A program made the translations under genes and the position numbers. From Candidatus Poribacteria bacterium (GTDB lineage Bacteria > Poribacteria > WGA-4E > PCPOR2b), in contig JAPUIP010000099.1 of assembly GCA_027296925.1 (NCBI GenBank), forward strand, positions 1-24,298: a DNA stretch of 24,298 bases, given 5' to 3'. The notes under the pieces were generated by a model. It was not told the DNA's origin and searched no databases. It was given only the letters and a program-made list of their open reading frames with translations. This document shows positions 1 through 7,140 of the stretch, in pieces. Position 1 is the stretch's first letter. The number at the start of each line of letters is the position of its first letter.

Positions 1-28
1 TAGCCTTACAGTATTCCTCATAATGCAT
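1..28 (-). CDS. 5' end of an unidentified gene, truncated by window edge
   Basis: An ATG at 28-26 (minus strand) opens a frame reading MHYEEYCKA before the window ends. It is preceded by a near-perfect Shine-Dalgarno sequence, AAGGGAGG at 34-41, five bases from the ATG. This looks like a genuine translation start. The frame is also open a little further upstream, to a stop near position 90, but the ribosome site favours this ATG. Nine residues are too few to name a product. Confidence 0.5.
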
Positions 29-791
29 AAAAACCTCCCTTAAAACATCAGTCGCAAGTTCTGGTTCACGTAAAATCCTTCTGAGTAATCAAGTTGAAGG
101 GAGGGGGGTAGGCTTCTTCTGAGAAGAAATTAATGGATATATTGATTATAATAATATTCACTTCTGCATCATAGAAGTAGATATGTATTTTTCCTACGTT
201 ACTCCAACACCTACTTCTACTGACTCATGGTGCTAGTTTGAAAACCTCGATTCAGTGACATCAGCGATTCATCTTGGGCGAGGTTAAGAATGTCAATTCT
301 ACGGTCCTTGCGGGGGCCGCACCCCACAACGAGCACCAAAAGTCTCACCGACAAGTAGAAATCGCCTGCAGAGAGCGCAATTTACATGCCATGTGATGTT
401 CGGATAAATCGGTAGGCTAGCATCAAAGATTGATTTTAACAGCATTCCCCCTTGGAGTTGAGTGCAATGCACTCACGGGGTTTTCAACAGCGACGTATCC
501 GAAGAGGTTGGAGAGAAATGACAGAGAGATTATATCACATACTTATCACATTCATCCACTCAAAAACGAGGTACAGATCACTCCTCATACGGATTAGTTT
601 CGAGCACATCAAACTCAGAAATTATGAATTGAAGAGGTCTTGGTCGGAACCGGTTGTTGCCCACTCACCATCTATAACATGTCGGTTCAAGGCGAAAAAG
701 TCAAGTTAGATTAAGCCAACTGAAACACTACAATCAACACTTGACCTTGACGTGCTGCCGGCAGCGGCTACATAGCAAATCACCGCGTCGA
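29..791. other. Gene-poor region with several inverted repeats
   Basis: No convincing gene is seen here. Small plus-strand ORFs exist. The best begins at ATG 518 after GGAGAG and runs to 709 (63 codons), but its Arg/His/Ser-rich product resembles no family I know. The region does contain structure: TTCTTC/GAAGAA at 114-128; a perfect 9-bp inverted repeat TAGAAGTAG (172-180)/CTACTTCTA (211-219), whose left arm can alternatively pair with ACTTCT at 160-165; AACCTCG (243-249)/CGAGGTT (279-285); and a 17-bp palindrome TGAGTGCA-A-TGCACTCA at 459-475 followed by GGGGTTTT. These could be operators, untranslated-region structure or an unrecognised small RNA. Positions 754-765 form a 12-bp palindrome without a T-tract. 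Confidence 0.4.
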
Positions 792-2462
792 TCAGACTCG
801 CATCACCACAGGGAGCACCATTGGACGTCGATCGGTTTTCTTTGTGAAAAACCGACGCAGAACAACCCGAATCTCCTCTTGCACCGTTTCCTCTTCACTT
901 TTGGTCTCTGGGCTGAGTTGATCAATAGCCTGGATGACGATTTTTTTGGCTTCGTTCATCAGATCCTCGGATTCGTCCATATAGACAAATCCTCTGGAGA
1001 CGATATCCGGACCGGTGGCAATCGCGCCACTGTTACTGTCGAGGACAACAATTGGGATGACCATGCCATCTTGCGAGAGTTGCTGCCGATCGTGTAGCAC
1101 GATGTCCTCGATTCCCATGTCAATCCTTCCATCGACAAAAACGCGCCCCGCCGGGACTCTCTCCTGAATGCCGCAGGAATCGCGGGTCAGCAGAATCCGA
1201 TCTCCGTTCTCAGCAACGGTGATATTTTCGGGAGAGATGCCAACTGTCTCTGCGAGTTCGGCGTGATGCACGAGATTGCTATATTCTCCGTGCATGGGTA
1301 CAAAAAACTTCGGACGGACGAGGTTCATCATCAACTTGAGATCTTCCTGTGCACCGTGTCCCGACACATGAACGTGAGCGTTTTTTTCGTAGAGGACATG
1401 CGCGCCACGCCGCAGCATATGGTTAATCATATGCCCCACAGATCGTTCGTTGCCCGGAATCAGCCGTGCGGAGATAACAACTGTATCCTCCGGTTCAAGA
1501 TGCAGGGACGCATGATCGCCCATTGCCATCAATGCCATCGCAGATCTCGGCTCTCCTTGGCTGCCGGTGCTCAATACAACAACTTCATAAGGTTCAAAGT
1601 GCTTCACCTCGCGCGCATCGATCAGGAGATCGTGGGGGACGTCCAGGTAGCCCAACTCTGACGCCGTTCGTATATTACCAATCATCGAGCGGCCCGTAAC
1701 CCCAATCAGCCGGCGATGCTCGACCGCGAGGTCGATAAATTGTTGAATGCGGTGCAGACTCGATGAAAACGTCGAGAGAAAGAGGCGGCGTTCCGCCTTT
1801 TGAAAGATCCGGTCCAGGTCGTGATAGATCGACCGTTCAGAAGGTGTGAAGCCGGGTCGGTCTGCGTTGGTGCTGTCAGAGATGAGTAGTAAAACGCCTT
1901 CTTCGCCAAGTCGAGTGAGTTTGTGAATTTCGGTCAGGCGATTATCGACCGGAGTTTGATCAAACTTGAAATCGCTGATATGAGCGATAATTCCGATAGG
2001 AGTGTGAATGGCAACCGTCACAGCGTCGGGAATACTGTGGGCGACATGAATGAACTCCAGTTTGAAGTCGCCGAGTTGCAGGGAATCATCGGGATGAATG
2101 ACGTTCAGTTGCGCCTCCGCCAATACATTATATTCACGCAACCGCCCTTTCGCTAAGGCAAGGGTCAACTTTGTACCGTAGACCGGCACATTGATCTGGC
2201 GAAGAAAAGATGCAAGTCCGCCCACGTGATCTTCGTGTGCATGGGTGATGATGATGCCTTTAATCTTATCTTTATTATCGGTTAAATAGGTCAAATCGGG
2301 GAAAACGAGATCCACACCGAGCATATCGGCTTCTGGGAACATGAGCCCCGCATCAATGATGATGATATCATTACCATATTCATACACCATCATATTCATG
2401 CCGAATTCCCCCAGTCCGCCGATGGGAATGATCGATATGCCTTCGTCTCGATTTTCAGACAT
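792..2462 (-). CDS. rnj: Ribonuclease J (metallo-beta-lactamase/beta-CASP RNase)
   Basis: RNase J has 5'-to-3' exonuclease and endonuclease activity on RNA and serves in mRNA turnover and rRNA maturation in the cytoplasm. The 556-residue product has the metallo-beta-lactamase zinc motif HAHEDH at residues 74-79 after IIPIGGLGEFGMN. It has beta-CASP motifs later (HVSGHG, then PMHGEY) and the typical C-terminus ending in FFTKKTDRRPMVLPVVMRV. Length matches the family (about 555). I chose the start MSENRDEG because GGAGG lies 11 bases upstream and homologous starts fit; the frame is open 15 codons further up but without a ribosome site. It is the last gene of a likely leuS-HIT-rnj minus-strand unit, 123 bp after the HIT gene. 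No clear terminator was found after it. Confidence 0.95.
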   Translation of the reverse strand: MSENRDEGISIIPIGGLGEFGMNMMVYEYGNDIIIIDAGLMFPEADMLGVDLVFPDLTYLTDNKDKIKGIIITHAHEDHVGGLASFLRQINVPVYGTKLTLALAKGRLREYNVLAEAQLNVIHPDDSLQLGDFKLEFIHVAHSIPDAVTVAIHTPIGIIAHISDFKFDQTPVDNRLTEIHKLTRLGEEGVLLLISDSTNADRPGFTPSERSIYHDLDRIFQKAERRLFLSTFSSSLHRIQQFIDLAVEHRRLIGVTGRSMIGNIRTASELGYLDVPHDLLIDAREVKHFEPYEVVVLSTGSQGEPRSAMALMAMGDHASLHLEPEDTVVISARLIPGNERSVGHMINHMLRRGAHVLYEKNAHVHVSGHGAQEDLKLMMNLVRPKFFVPMHGEYSNLVHHAELAETVGISPENITVAENGDRILLTRDSCGIQERVPAGRVFVDGRIDMGIEDIVLHDRQQLSQDGMVIPIVVLDSNSGAIATGPDIVSRGFVYMDESEDLMNEAKKIVIQAIDQLSPETKSEEETVQEEIRVVLRRFFTKKTDRRPMVLPVVMRV

Positions 2463-2585
2463 TAATATGGATACCTCCAATTGTGAGCATAAAACGCAAT
2501 ACGCCAAACGTGATTAAGGATATTAAGACATCCGCGTATCTTTTTTTGCTACTGATTTGCTGATTCGTCGCGTCAACGATTCGTA

Positions 2586-2939
2586 TTACTTGCTCGCCAA
2601 CATCCGCCCCAACTGCCGACCGCCAAAAAGGTGCATATGCAGATGATAGACATCTTGTCCACCATGCCGCCCGCAGTTAACCATCAAGCGGTAGCCATCC
2701 TCGGCAATCCCTTCATCTCTGGCGATTTTCGACGCTACAGTAAACATTCGACCCACGGTTGGTTCGTCTTCAGGAGTCACGTCATTCACTGTAGGAATGA
2801 GCTTGTTCGGTACAATCAAAATGTGCGTCGGCGCCTGGGGGTTGATGTCCCGGAAGGCGGTTACCAAATCATCTTGATACAAAATGTCCGCAGGAATTTC
2901 TTGTCGAATAATCTTGCTAAAGATTGTCTCTTCTGCCAT
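2586..2939 (-). CDS. hinT: HIT-family purine nucleoside phosphoramidase (HinT-like)
   Basis: This is a histidine-triad nucleotide hydrolase of the HinT/PKCI branch; the family cleaves AMP-lysine and other adenosine phosphoramidates. The 117-residue protein begins TIFSKIIRQEIPADILYQDD, a standard HinT N-terminus. It has DINPQAPTHILIVP in the middle and the triad HLHMHLFGG with His at 99, 101 and 103. Length is normal. Two in-frame ATGs exist. The second (2939) is preferred because GGAGG ends six bases before it, whereas the first ATG (2945) directly abuts GGAGG. It lies 70 bp after leuS and 123 bp before rnj, probably on one transcript. A role in hydrolysing aminoacyl-adenylates released by synthetases would suit the neighbour leuS, but that is inference. 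Confidence 0.93.
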   Translation of the reverse strand: MAEETIFSKIIRQEIPADILYQDDLVTAFRDINPQAPTHILIVPNKLIPTVNDVTPEDEPTVGRMFTVASKIARDEGIAEDGYRLMVNCGRHGGQDVYHLHMHLFGGRQLGRMLASK

Positions 2940-3009
2940 GGGCATCCTCCTTCAGCGGGAATTCGAGAACCTTATGCAACATGTCAGTGAACGGAACAGA
3001 ACTCGTCGC

Positions 3010-5568
3010 CTATCCTGTCACCACGACGTTCACCAGCCGATTGGGAACAACGATTAACTTCCGTACCGCTTTCCCTTCAACGTACTTCTGGATGCGCTCG
3101 TCTGCAAGAGCGGCTGCTTCAACTGCCTCGTCACTCGAATCGACGGGGAGTTGGATGCGACTTCGCAGCTTGCCGTTGACCTGCACCACAATTGTGACTT
3201 CTTCGCGCTTGAGAGCTTCTGGATCGTAGGCAGGCCAGGTGGCATGCGCGATGAGTTCCGTCTCACCCAGCCGCTCCCAGAGTTCTTCAGCGATGTGCGG
3301 TGCGTAAGGGGAGAGCAACCGCAGGAAGGTCTTCACTGTCTCCTTGGAAACGGCCTTCGCTTGCGTGGCGGCATTGACAAACACCATCATATGACTGATG
3401 GCGGTGTTCATCTTATCGATGGATTCCGTATCTTCTGTCACGTCCTTGATGGTCTGATGCAGGAGTTTCCACAGATCTGGATCGCTTTCGCTGGCGGCAT
3501 CCGTGAGTTTCTCACTGAGCTCGCCCGTATTTTCATCAACGACCAAACGCCAGACCCGTTGAAGGAAGCGGTAGACGCCCTCCACGCCAGAGGTCTGCCA
3601 AGGGGTGCTGACGCTCAAGGGGCCGATGAAGAGTTCATACAGCCGCGTCGAATCCGCGCCGTACGCATTGACCATATCATCAAGGTTCACGACGTTCAGT
3701 TTGGATTTGCCCATTTTCTCAAGTTGGGCGTTGACGGGCGCTCCAGTCGCTTTGACGAACCATTTGCCGCCCTTCTCCTCCACCTCACTCCGGTAATAAT
3801 ATTTCCCGTTACGGTCCTGGTAGGAGTAATCTTGAATCATGCCCTGATTGAAGAGCTTCTGAAACGGTTCCTTTGTTGACACGAGGCCGCAATCGTACAG
3901 CACCTTGTGCCAAAAGCGCGAATAGAGCAGATGCAGGACAGCATGCTCGACACCGCCAACGTAGAGATCAACCGGCATCCAGTACCGCTCGGCTTCCGGC
4001 GACCACGGCTCCCGATCGTTGTGCGGATCGATGTAACGGAGGTAATACCAACACGACCCCGCCCACTGGGGCATTGTGTTCGTTTCTCGCATACCCCGGC
4101 GTCCGTCCGGCAGGGTCACCATCAGCCAATCGTCCCCAGCACGCGCAAGGGGCGGCTTGCCATCGGGCGTCGGTTTGTATTCATCAATGGCCGGTAGTTC
4201 CACAGGAAGTTGATCTTCGGGAATCGGCATGATCGTGCCGTCCTCCAGATGCACGATTGGGAAGGGCTCGCCCCAGTAACGCTGGCGAGAGAAGAGCCAG
4301 TCTCGCAGACGATATTGCACCTGGCGGCTGCCTTTCTTTTCAGTCTCAAGCCACTCGATCATTTTCTGCTTGGCCGCCGCTGTCTGCATGCCGGTGATGA
4401 AGCCGCTGTTCACGTTGATTCCATCGCCTGTATAGGCTTCGTCCTCGATCGGCTTTTCACCACCGCGAATCACCTCGGCGATCGGCAAACCGAATTCCCT
4501 GGCAAATTCGTGGTCGCGTTCGTCATGACCGGGGACAGCCATAATCGCCCCCGTTCCGTAAGACATCAGCACGTAGTCCGCCGCCCAGATGGGAATCGCC
4601 TGGTTGTTGCACGGGTTGATGGCATAAGCGCCCGTGAAGACGCCGGTCTTTTCCGTGGCAAGGTCTGTTCGCTGCAAGTCGGACTTATTCCTGGTTTCCT
4701 CCACATACGCCTGTACAGCCGCTTTCTGCTTATCGGTCACAATCTGCTTGACCAGCGGGTGCTCGGGTGCCAGGACACAGTACGTCGCGCCGAACAGCGT
4801 ATCCGGACGGGTTGTAAAAACAGTGAACGAGAGGTCTGTGTCCTTAATGGCAAAATCTATATCCGCGCCCTCGGACTTGCCAATCCAGTTCCGCTGCATC
4901 TCCTTGAGACTCTCAGACCAGTCCAGTTCATCGAGGTCTTCTAAGAGCCGCTCGGCATAAGCTGTTATCTTTAGCATCCACTGTCGCATCAGTCGTCGCT
5001 CGATCGGGTCGCCTGTCTCGACGTATCTCCCATCCTTGACCTCTTCGTTGGCGAGAACCGTCCCCAGCGCGGGGCACCAATTGACAGGGACATCCGCCAG
5101 ATATGCCAGGCCCCTATCATAGAGCTTGAGAAAGATCCACTGCGTCCACCGGTAGTAGTCTGGCGCAGACGTGTTGATTTCGCGGTCCCAGTCGTATGAG
5201 AAACCGAGCTGCTTTATCTGTGCACGGAAATTGTTTATATTCCGCTCCGTGATGGTCGCCGGGTGGAGGTTTTCGCGCACGGCAGCACGTTCCCCCGGCA
5301 GTCCAAATGCATCCCAGCCCATCGTATGCAGGACGTTGTAGCCCTGCATGTGCCGCATTCGAGCGATTGCATCGGTGGCAGTATAGCCTTTCGGGTGACC
5401 CACATGTAACCCAGCACCTGACAGATAAGGGAACATATCGATGATGTAATACTTAGGCTTCCCTTCCCACGCCTTGGGGTCGGTGGGTGTATGGAAGGTC
5501 TTGCGCGCTTCCCACACGGCGCGCCATTTGCGCTCGATGGTTGCGGGTTCATACGTAACCTTTGACAT
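3010..5568 (-). CDS. leuS: Leucyl-tRNA synthetase
   Basis: This class I synthetase charges tRNA-Leu with leucine. The 852-residue product has the ATP-binding HVGH signature at residues 55-58 (in GAGLHVGHPKGYT). It has an intact CP1 editing domain (TTRPDTLFGATY from about residue 252, then GTGAIMAVPGHDERDHEFA), the DWLFSRQRYWGEPFPI segment, the KMSKS-type loop as KMGKS at 618-622, and a C-terminal anticodon-binding and tRNA-contact region. KMGKS is a common bacterial LeuRS variant. GAGGAG lies seven bases before the ATG. It is probably first in a leuS-hinT-rnj unit. Expression appears to be controlled by a leader-peptide attenuator (5626-5809) and a promoter at 5861-5890, both listed separately. 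Confidence 0.97.
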   Translation of the reverse strand: MSKVTYEPATIERKWRAVWEARKTFHTPTDPKAWEGKPKYYIIDMFPYLSGAGLHVGHPKGYTATDAIARMRHMQGYNVLHTMGWDAFGLPGERAAVRENLHPATITERNINNFRAQIKQLGFSYDWDREINTSAPDYYRWTQWIFLKLYDRGLAYLADVPVNWCPALGTVLANEEVKDGRYVETGDPIERRLMRQWMLKITAYAERLLEDLDELDWSESLKEMQRNWIGKSEGADIDFAIKDTDLSFTVFTTRPDTLFGATYCVLAPEHPLVKQIVTDKQKAAVQAYVEETRNKSDLQRTDLATEKTGVFTGAYAINPCNNQAIPIWAADYVLMSYGTGAIMAVPGHDERDHEFAREFGLPIAEVIRGGEKPIEDEAYTGDGINVNSGFITGMQTAAAKQKMIEWLETEKKGSRQVQYRLRDWLFSRQRYWGEPFPIVHLEDGTIMPIPEDQLPVELPAIDEYKPTPDGKPPLARAGDDWLMVTLPDGRRGMRETNTMPQWAGSCWYYLRYIDPHNDREPWSPEAERYWMPVDLYVGGVEHAVLHLLYSRFWHKVLYDCGLVSTKEPFQKLFNQGMIQDYSYQDRNGKYYYRSEVEEKGGKWFVKATGAPVNAQLEKMGKSKLNVVNLDDMVNAYGADSTRLYELFIGPLSVSTPWQTSGVEGVYRFLQRVWRLVVDENTGELSEKLTDAASESDPDLWKLLHQTIKDVTEDTESIDKMNTAISHMMVFVNAATQAKAVSKETVKTFLRLLSPYAPHIAEELWERLGETELIAHATWPAYDPEALKREEVTIVVQVNGKLRSRIQLPVDSSDEAVEAAALADERIQKYVEGKAVRKLIVVPNRLVNVVVTG

Positions 5569-5625
5569 TTAGAATCTCCTCAATTTGTATTATAGTGGCT
5601 GTGTCTGTAAAATTCAAGGGCAAAT

Positions 5626-5662
5626 AAAAAGCCCACCATCGACAGATGCTCGATGATGGGCT
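5626..5662 (-). terminator. Intrinsic terminator serving as attenuator in the leuS leader
   Basis: Read on the minus strand, AGCCCATCATCGA (5662-5650) pairs with TCGATGGTGGGCT (5642-5630) around a seven-base loop. This gives a 13-bp stem with one G-U pair, followed by TTTTTATTT. It lies 28 bp beyond the stop of the Leu-rich leader ORF and about 60 bp before leuS, so it would stop transcription before leuS. The 5' arm can also pair with TGGTGGGC at 5721-5714 inside the leader ORF (8 bp, one G-U), which would prevent terminator formation. It could additionally terminate read-through from the upstream PorV-like gene. Confidence 0.85.
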
Positions 5663-5689
5663 GGGATCTAAAAGATAGATAAATGCAGT

Positions 5690-5809
5690 TTAACGCCAAT
5701 CCGGCACACCACCGCCCACCAAACCACGCAATCGCAACAAAACAAGATCAAGCAAGGTACTAACAGAAACAGGACGACGATTGCTGATGAGCAGTAAGAT
5801 GTAAGCCAT
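5690..5809 (-). CDS. Leucine-rich leader peptide of leuS (attenuator peptide)
   Basis: A 39-codon ORF starts at ATG 5809 with GGGAG nine bases upstream and ends in TAA at 5692-5690. Ten residues are leucine: a run LLL at 5-7, LL at 19-20, then 22, 24, 25, 27 and 30. TTA, CTG, CTC, CTT and TTG codons are all used. It begins MAYILLLISNRR and ends GGGVPDWR. It sits between a good promoter and the terminator hairpin, with leuS beyond. By analogy with leuL and other amino-acid operon leaders, its translation would report charged tRNA-Leu supply. When it is low, ribosomes stalled at codons 19-25 would leave 5721-5714 free to sequester the terminator arm. Function is inferred from layout; the ORF, codons and pairings are seen directly. 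Confidence 0.75.
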   Translation of the reverse strand: MAYILLLISNRRPVSVSTLLDLVLLRLRGLVGGGVPDWR

Positions 5810-5860
5810 TGATTCAATCTCCCAAAACTATCGTAACAGGTCGGTAATTGTTTCGCCTTA

Positions 5861-5890
5861 AATGTACCACATTCCTCGCAAAAAAGTCAA
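5861..5890 (-). promoter_or_regulatory. Sigma-70-type promoter for the leuS leader
   Basis: On the minus strand TTGACT (5890-5885) is followed after 18 bp by TACATT (5866-5861), preceded by TG one base away (extended -10). Transcription would start near 5854, about 45 bases before the leader-peptide ATG, giving a leader of about 230 nt up to the hairpin. Confidence 0.7.
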
Positions 5891-6014
5891 GTCCTTGTCT
5901 TCCATCAGAATCTTACATTTCCGATCAACGTTCCGATTGGCCAAAAGAGCGTATTAATTTGGGAACTGCGTTTCGCAAAGGCAAATCGCCAAAGAAGTTT
6001 CAACGACCTCATCG

Positions 6015-7121
6015 CTAAAAGCCGAGTGTAAAGGAAACCCGGTGCGTTTCTCCAACATCGCCAAACGGCACAAAAGCGTAATCAATCTGATAATTCGCGG
6101 TAGCGTATCCAGCACCGCCACTCAAATGTGAAAGAAAGTCGAAATCGCTGCTGCTACGGTAGCCGCCGCGTAAGGCGAATCCGTTGCGTAGAAGGTATTC
6201 AACTCCTGCATGCAGATTGGCTGAACCATCGGATGGAAAATTCACATCCATGGCCAGGACTAAGCGGTTTTGCGCGGATAATTTTTCAAGCGAAGGTGTT
6301 TCTCCCGTTTTCGGAGATTGGAGCAGTGGCTGAATATCAATTGTATATGCCCCGCCAATCCGAAGAATTCTTGGCAGCGAAGACGGTGTATCGATAAATG
6401 CAGGCATATCACTACCGATGTTCTGCAAACTCGCGCCGAGGCGCAGGTTTTGGATTGGCGGCTCATAAATGACCCCCAAATTGATGCTGTTTCCGCGTAC
6501 CTGTTTCTTGGGCACCGGCTGCTTCGTCCCTCCGAAATCAACGTCTTGTTGGTCAATTTGAAATGCAACACCGACGCGGACGCCTTCGTACACCCGACTT
6601 GCAACGGCAACACGTATGATGAGATCGTTGTAGCTAAACGTTCCATCTTGTTCAAAACTGCCTGTGCTTGACTCGACTGTGCGGGGAATATCTCCTGTGT
6701 GGACAAGGGCGGCATCTGCACCGATTGCAAGCCACGGGCCCAAAGACTGTGCGAAGCCGATCCATTCAAAGCGAATATCTGCCAGCCACTCGGAATGCGT
6801 CGCTGAAAACTGAGGGCGTTCGAGTTGCCCAAGTCCCGATGGGTTCCAGTAAATTGTATTGACATCGTCCGCCACAGCGACAAATGTATCCCCCATTGCG
6901 GCGGCACGCGCCCCCATCCCAAGCTTCAGGGCGGCATTGCTCGTTGTTCCCACATCTTTGTTTTGAGCGTATCCTCCCGAGATGGACATCGCAAAGAAAA
7001 ACATCAACGTTAGACGGTACACCAAGCCATGCGTAAAGCGTAGAACGTCAGGCATGATGCATGCGGTGTAAAACGTGAGATGTGAAACGTAGCCGTCCTT
7101 CTCTTCCTTGCGTTTCTTCAT
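6015..7121 (-). CDS. PorV/PorQ-family outer membrane beta-barrel protein
   Basis: This is a predicted outer-membrane protein of the PorV/PorQ family, a FadL-like barrel group. In Bacteroidetes type IX secretion, PorV binds the SprA translocon and carries cargo. A long basic N-terminus precedes a hydrophobic signal (LTLMFFFAMSISGGYA), with likely cleavage near residue 52. The mature start shows the family hallmark LKLGMGARAAAMGDTFVAVADDVNTIYWNPSGL in outline. Alternating beta-strands follow and the protein ends on an aromatic residue (VSFTLGF), as outer-membrane barrels do. Total length is 368. The start at 7121 is supported by GAGGA upstream. It follows the sulfatase-like gene by 19 bp, so the two are probably co-transcribed. 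Whether it is a true T9SS PorV or a general barrel cannot be decided from sequence alone. Confidence 0.85.
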   Translation of the reverse strand: MKKRKEEKDGYVSHLTFYTACIMPDVLRFTHGLVYRLTLMFFFAMSISGGYAQNKDVGTTSNAALKLGMGARAAAMGDTFVAVADDVNTIYWNPSGLGQLERPQFSATHSEWLADIRFEWIGFAQSLGPWLAIGADAALVHTGDIPRTVESSTGSFEQDGTFSYNDLIIRVAVASRVYEGVRVGVAFQIDQQDVDFGGTKQPVPKKQVRGNSINLGVIYEPPIQNLRLGASLQNIGSDMPAFIDTPSSLPRILRIGGAYTIDIQPLLQSPKTGETPSLEKLSAQNRLVLAMDVNFPSDGSANLHAGVEYLLRNGFALRGGYRSSSDFDFLSHLSGGAGYATANYQIDYAFVPFGDVGETHRVSFTLGF

Positions 7122-7140
7122 TCACCTTCCTCATTGCGTC

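Noticed and set aside
518..709. 63-codon ORF with GGAGAG upstream
   Set aside because: The product is Arg/His/Ser-rich with no recognisable family; kept only as a remark in the intergenic description.
754..765. GCTGCC/GGCAGC palindrome as a terminator of rnj
   Set aside because: The stem is only 6 bp with no loop and no T-tract follows on either strand.
741..1097. Long ORFs antisense to rnj, leuS, recJ and the SprA-like gene
   Set aside because: They are shadows of the real genes in other frames, without ribosome sites or family resemblance.
5626..5890. T-box riboswitch as the leuS control element
   Set aside because: No conserved T-box sequence (AGGGUGGNACCGCG-like) or specifier stem is visible; the leader instead contains a Leu-rich ORF and a plain terminator.
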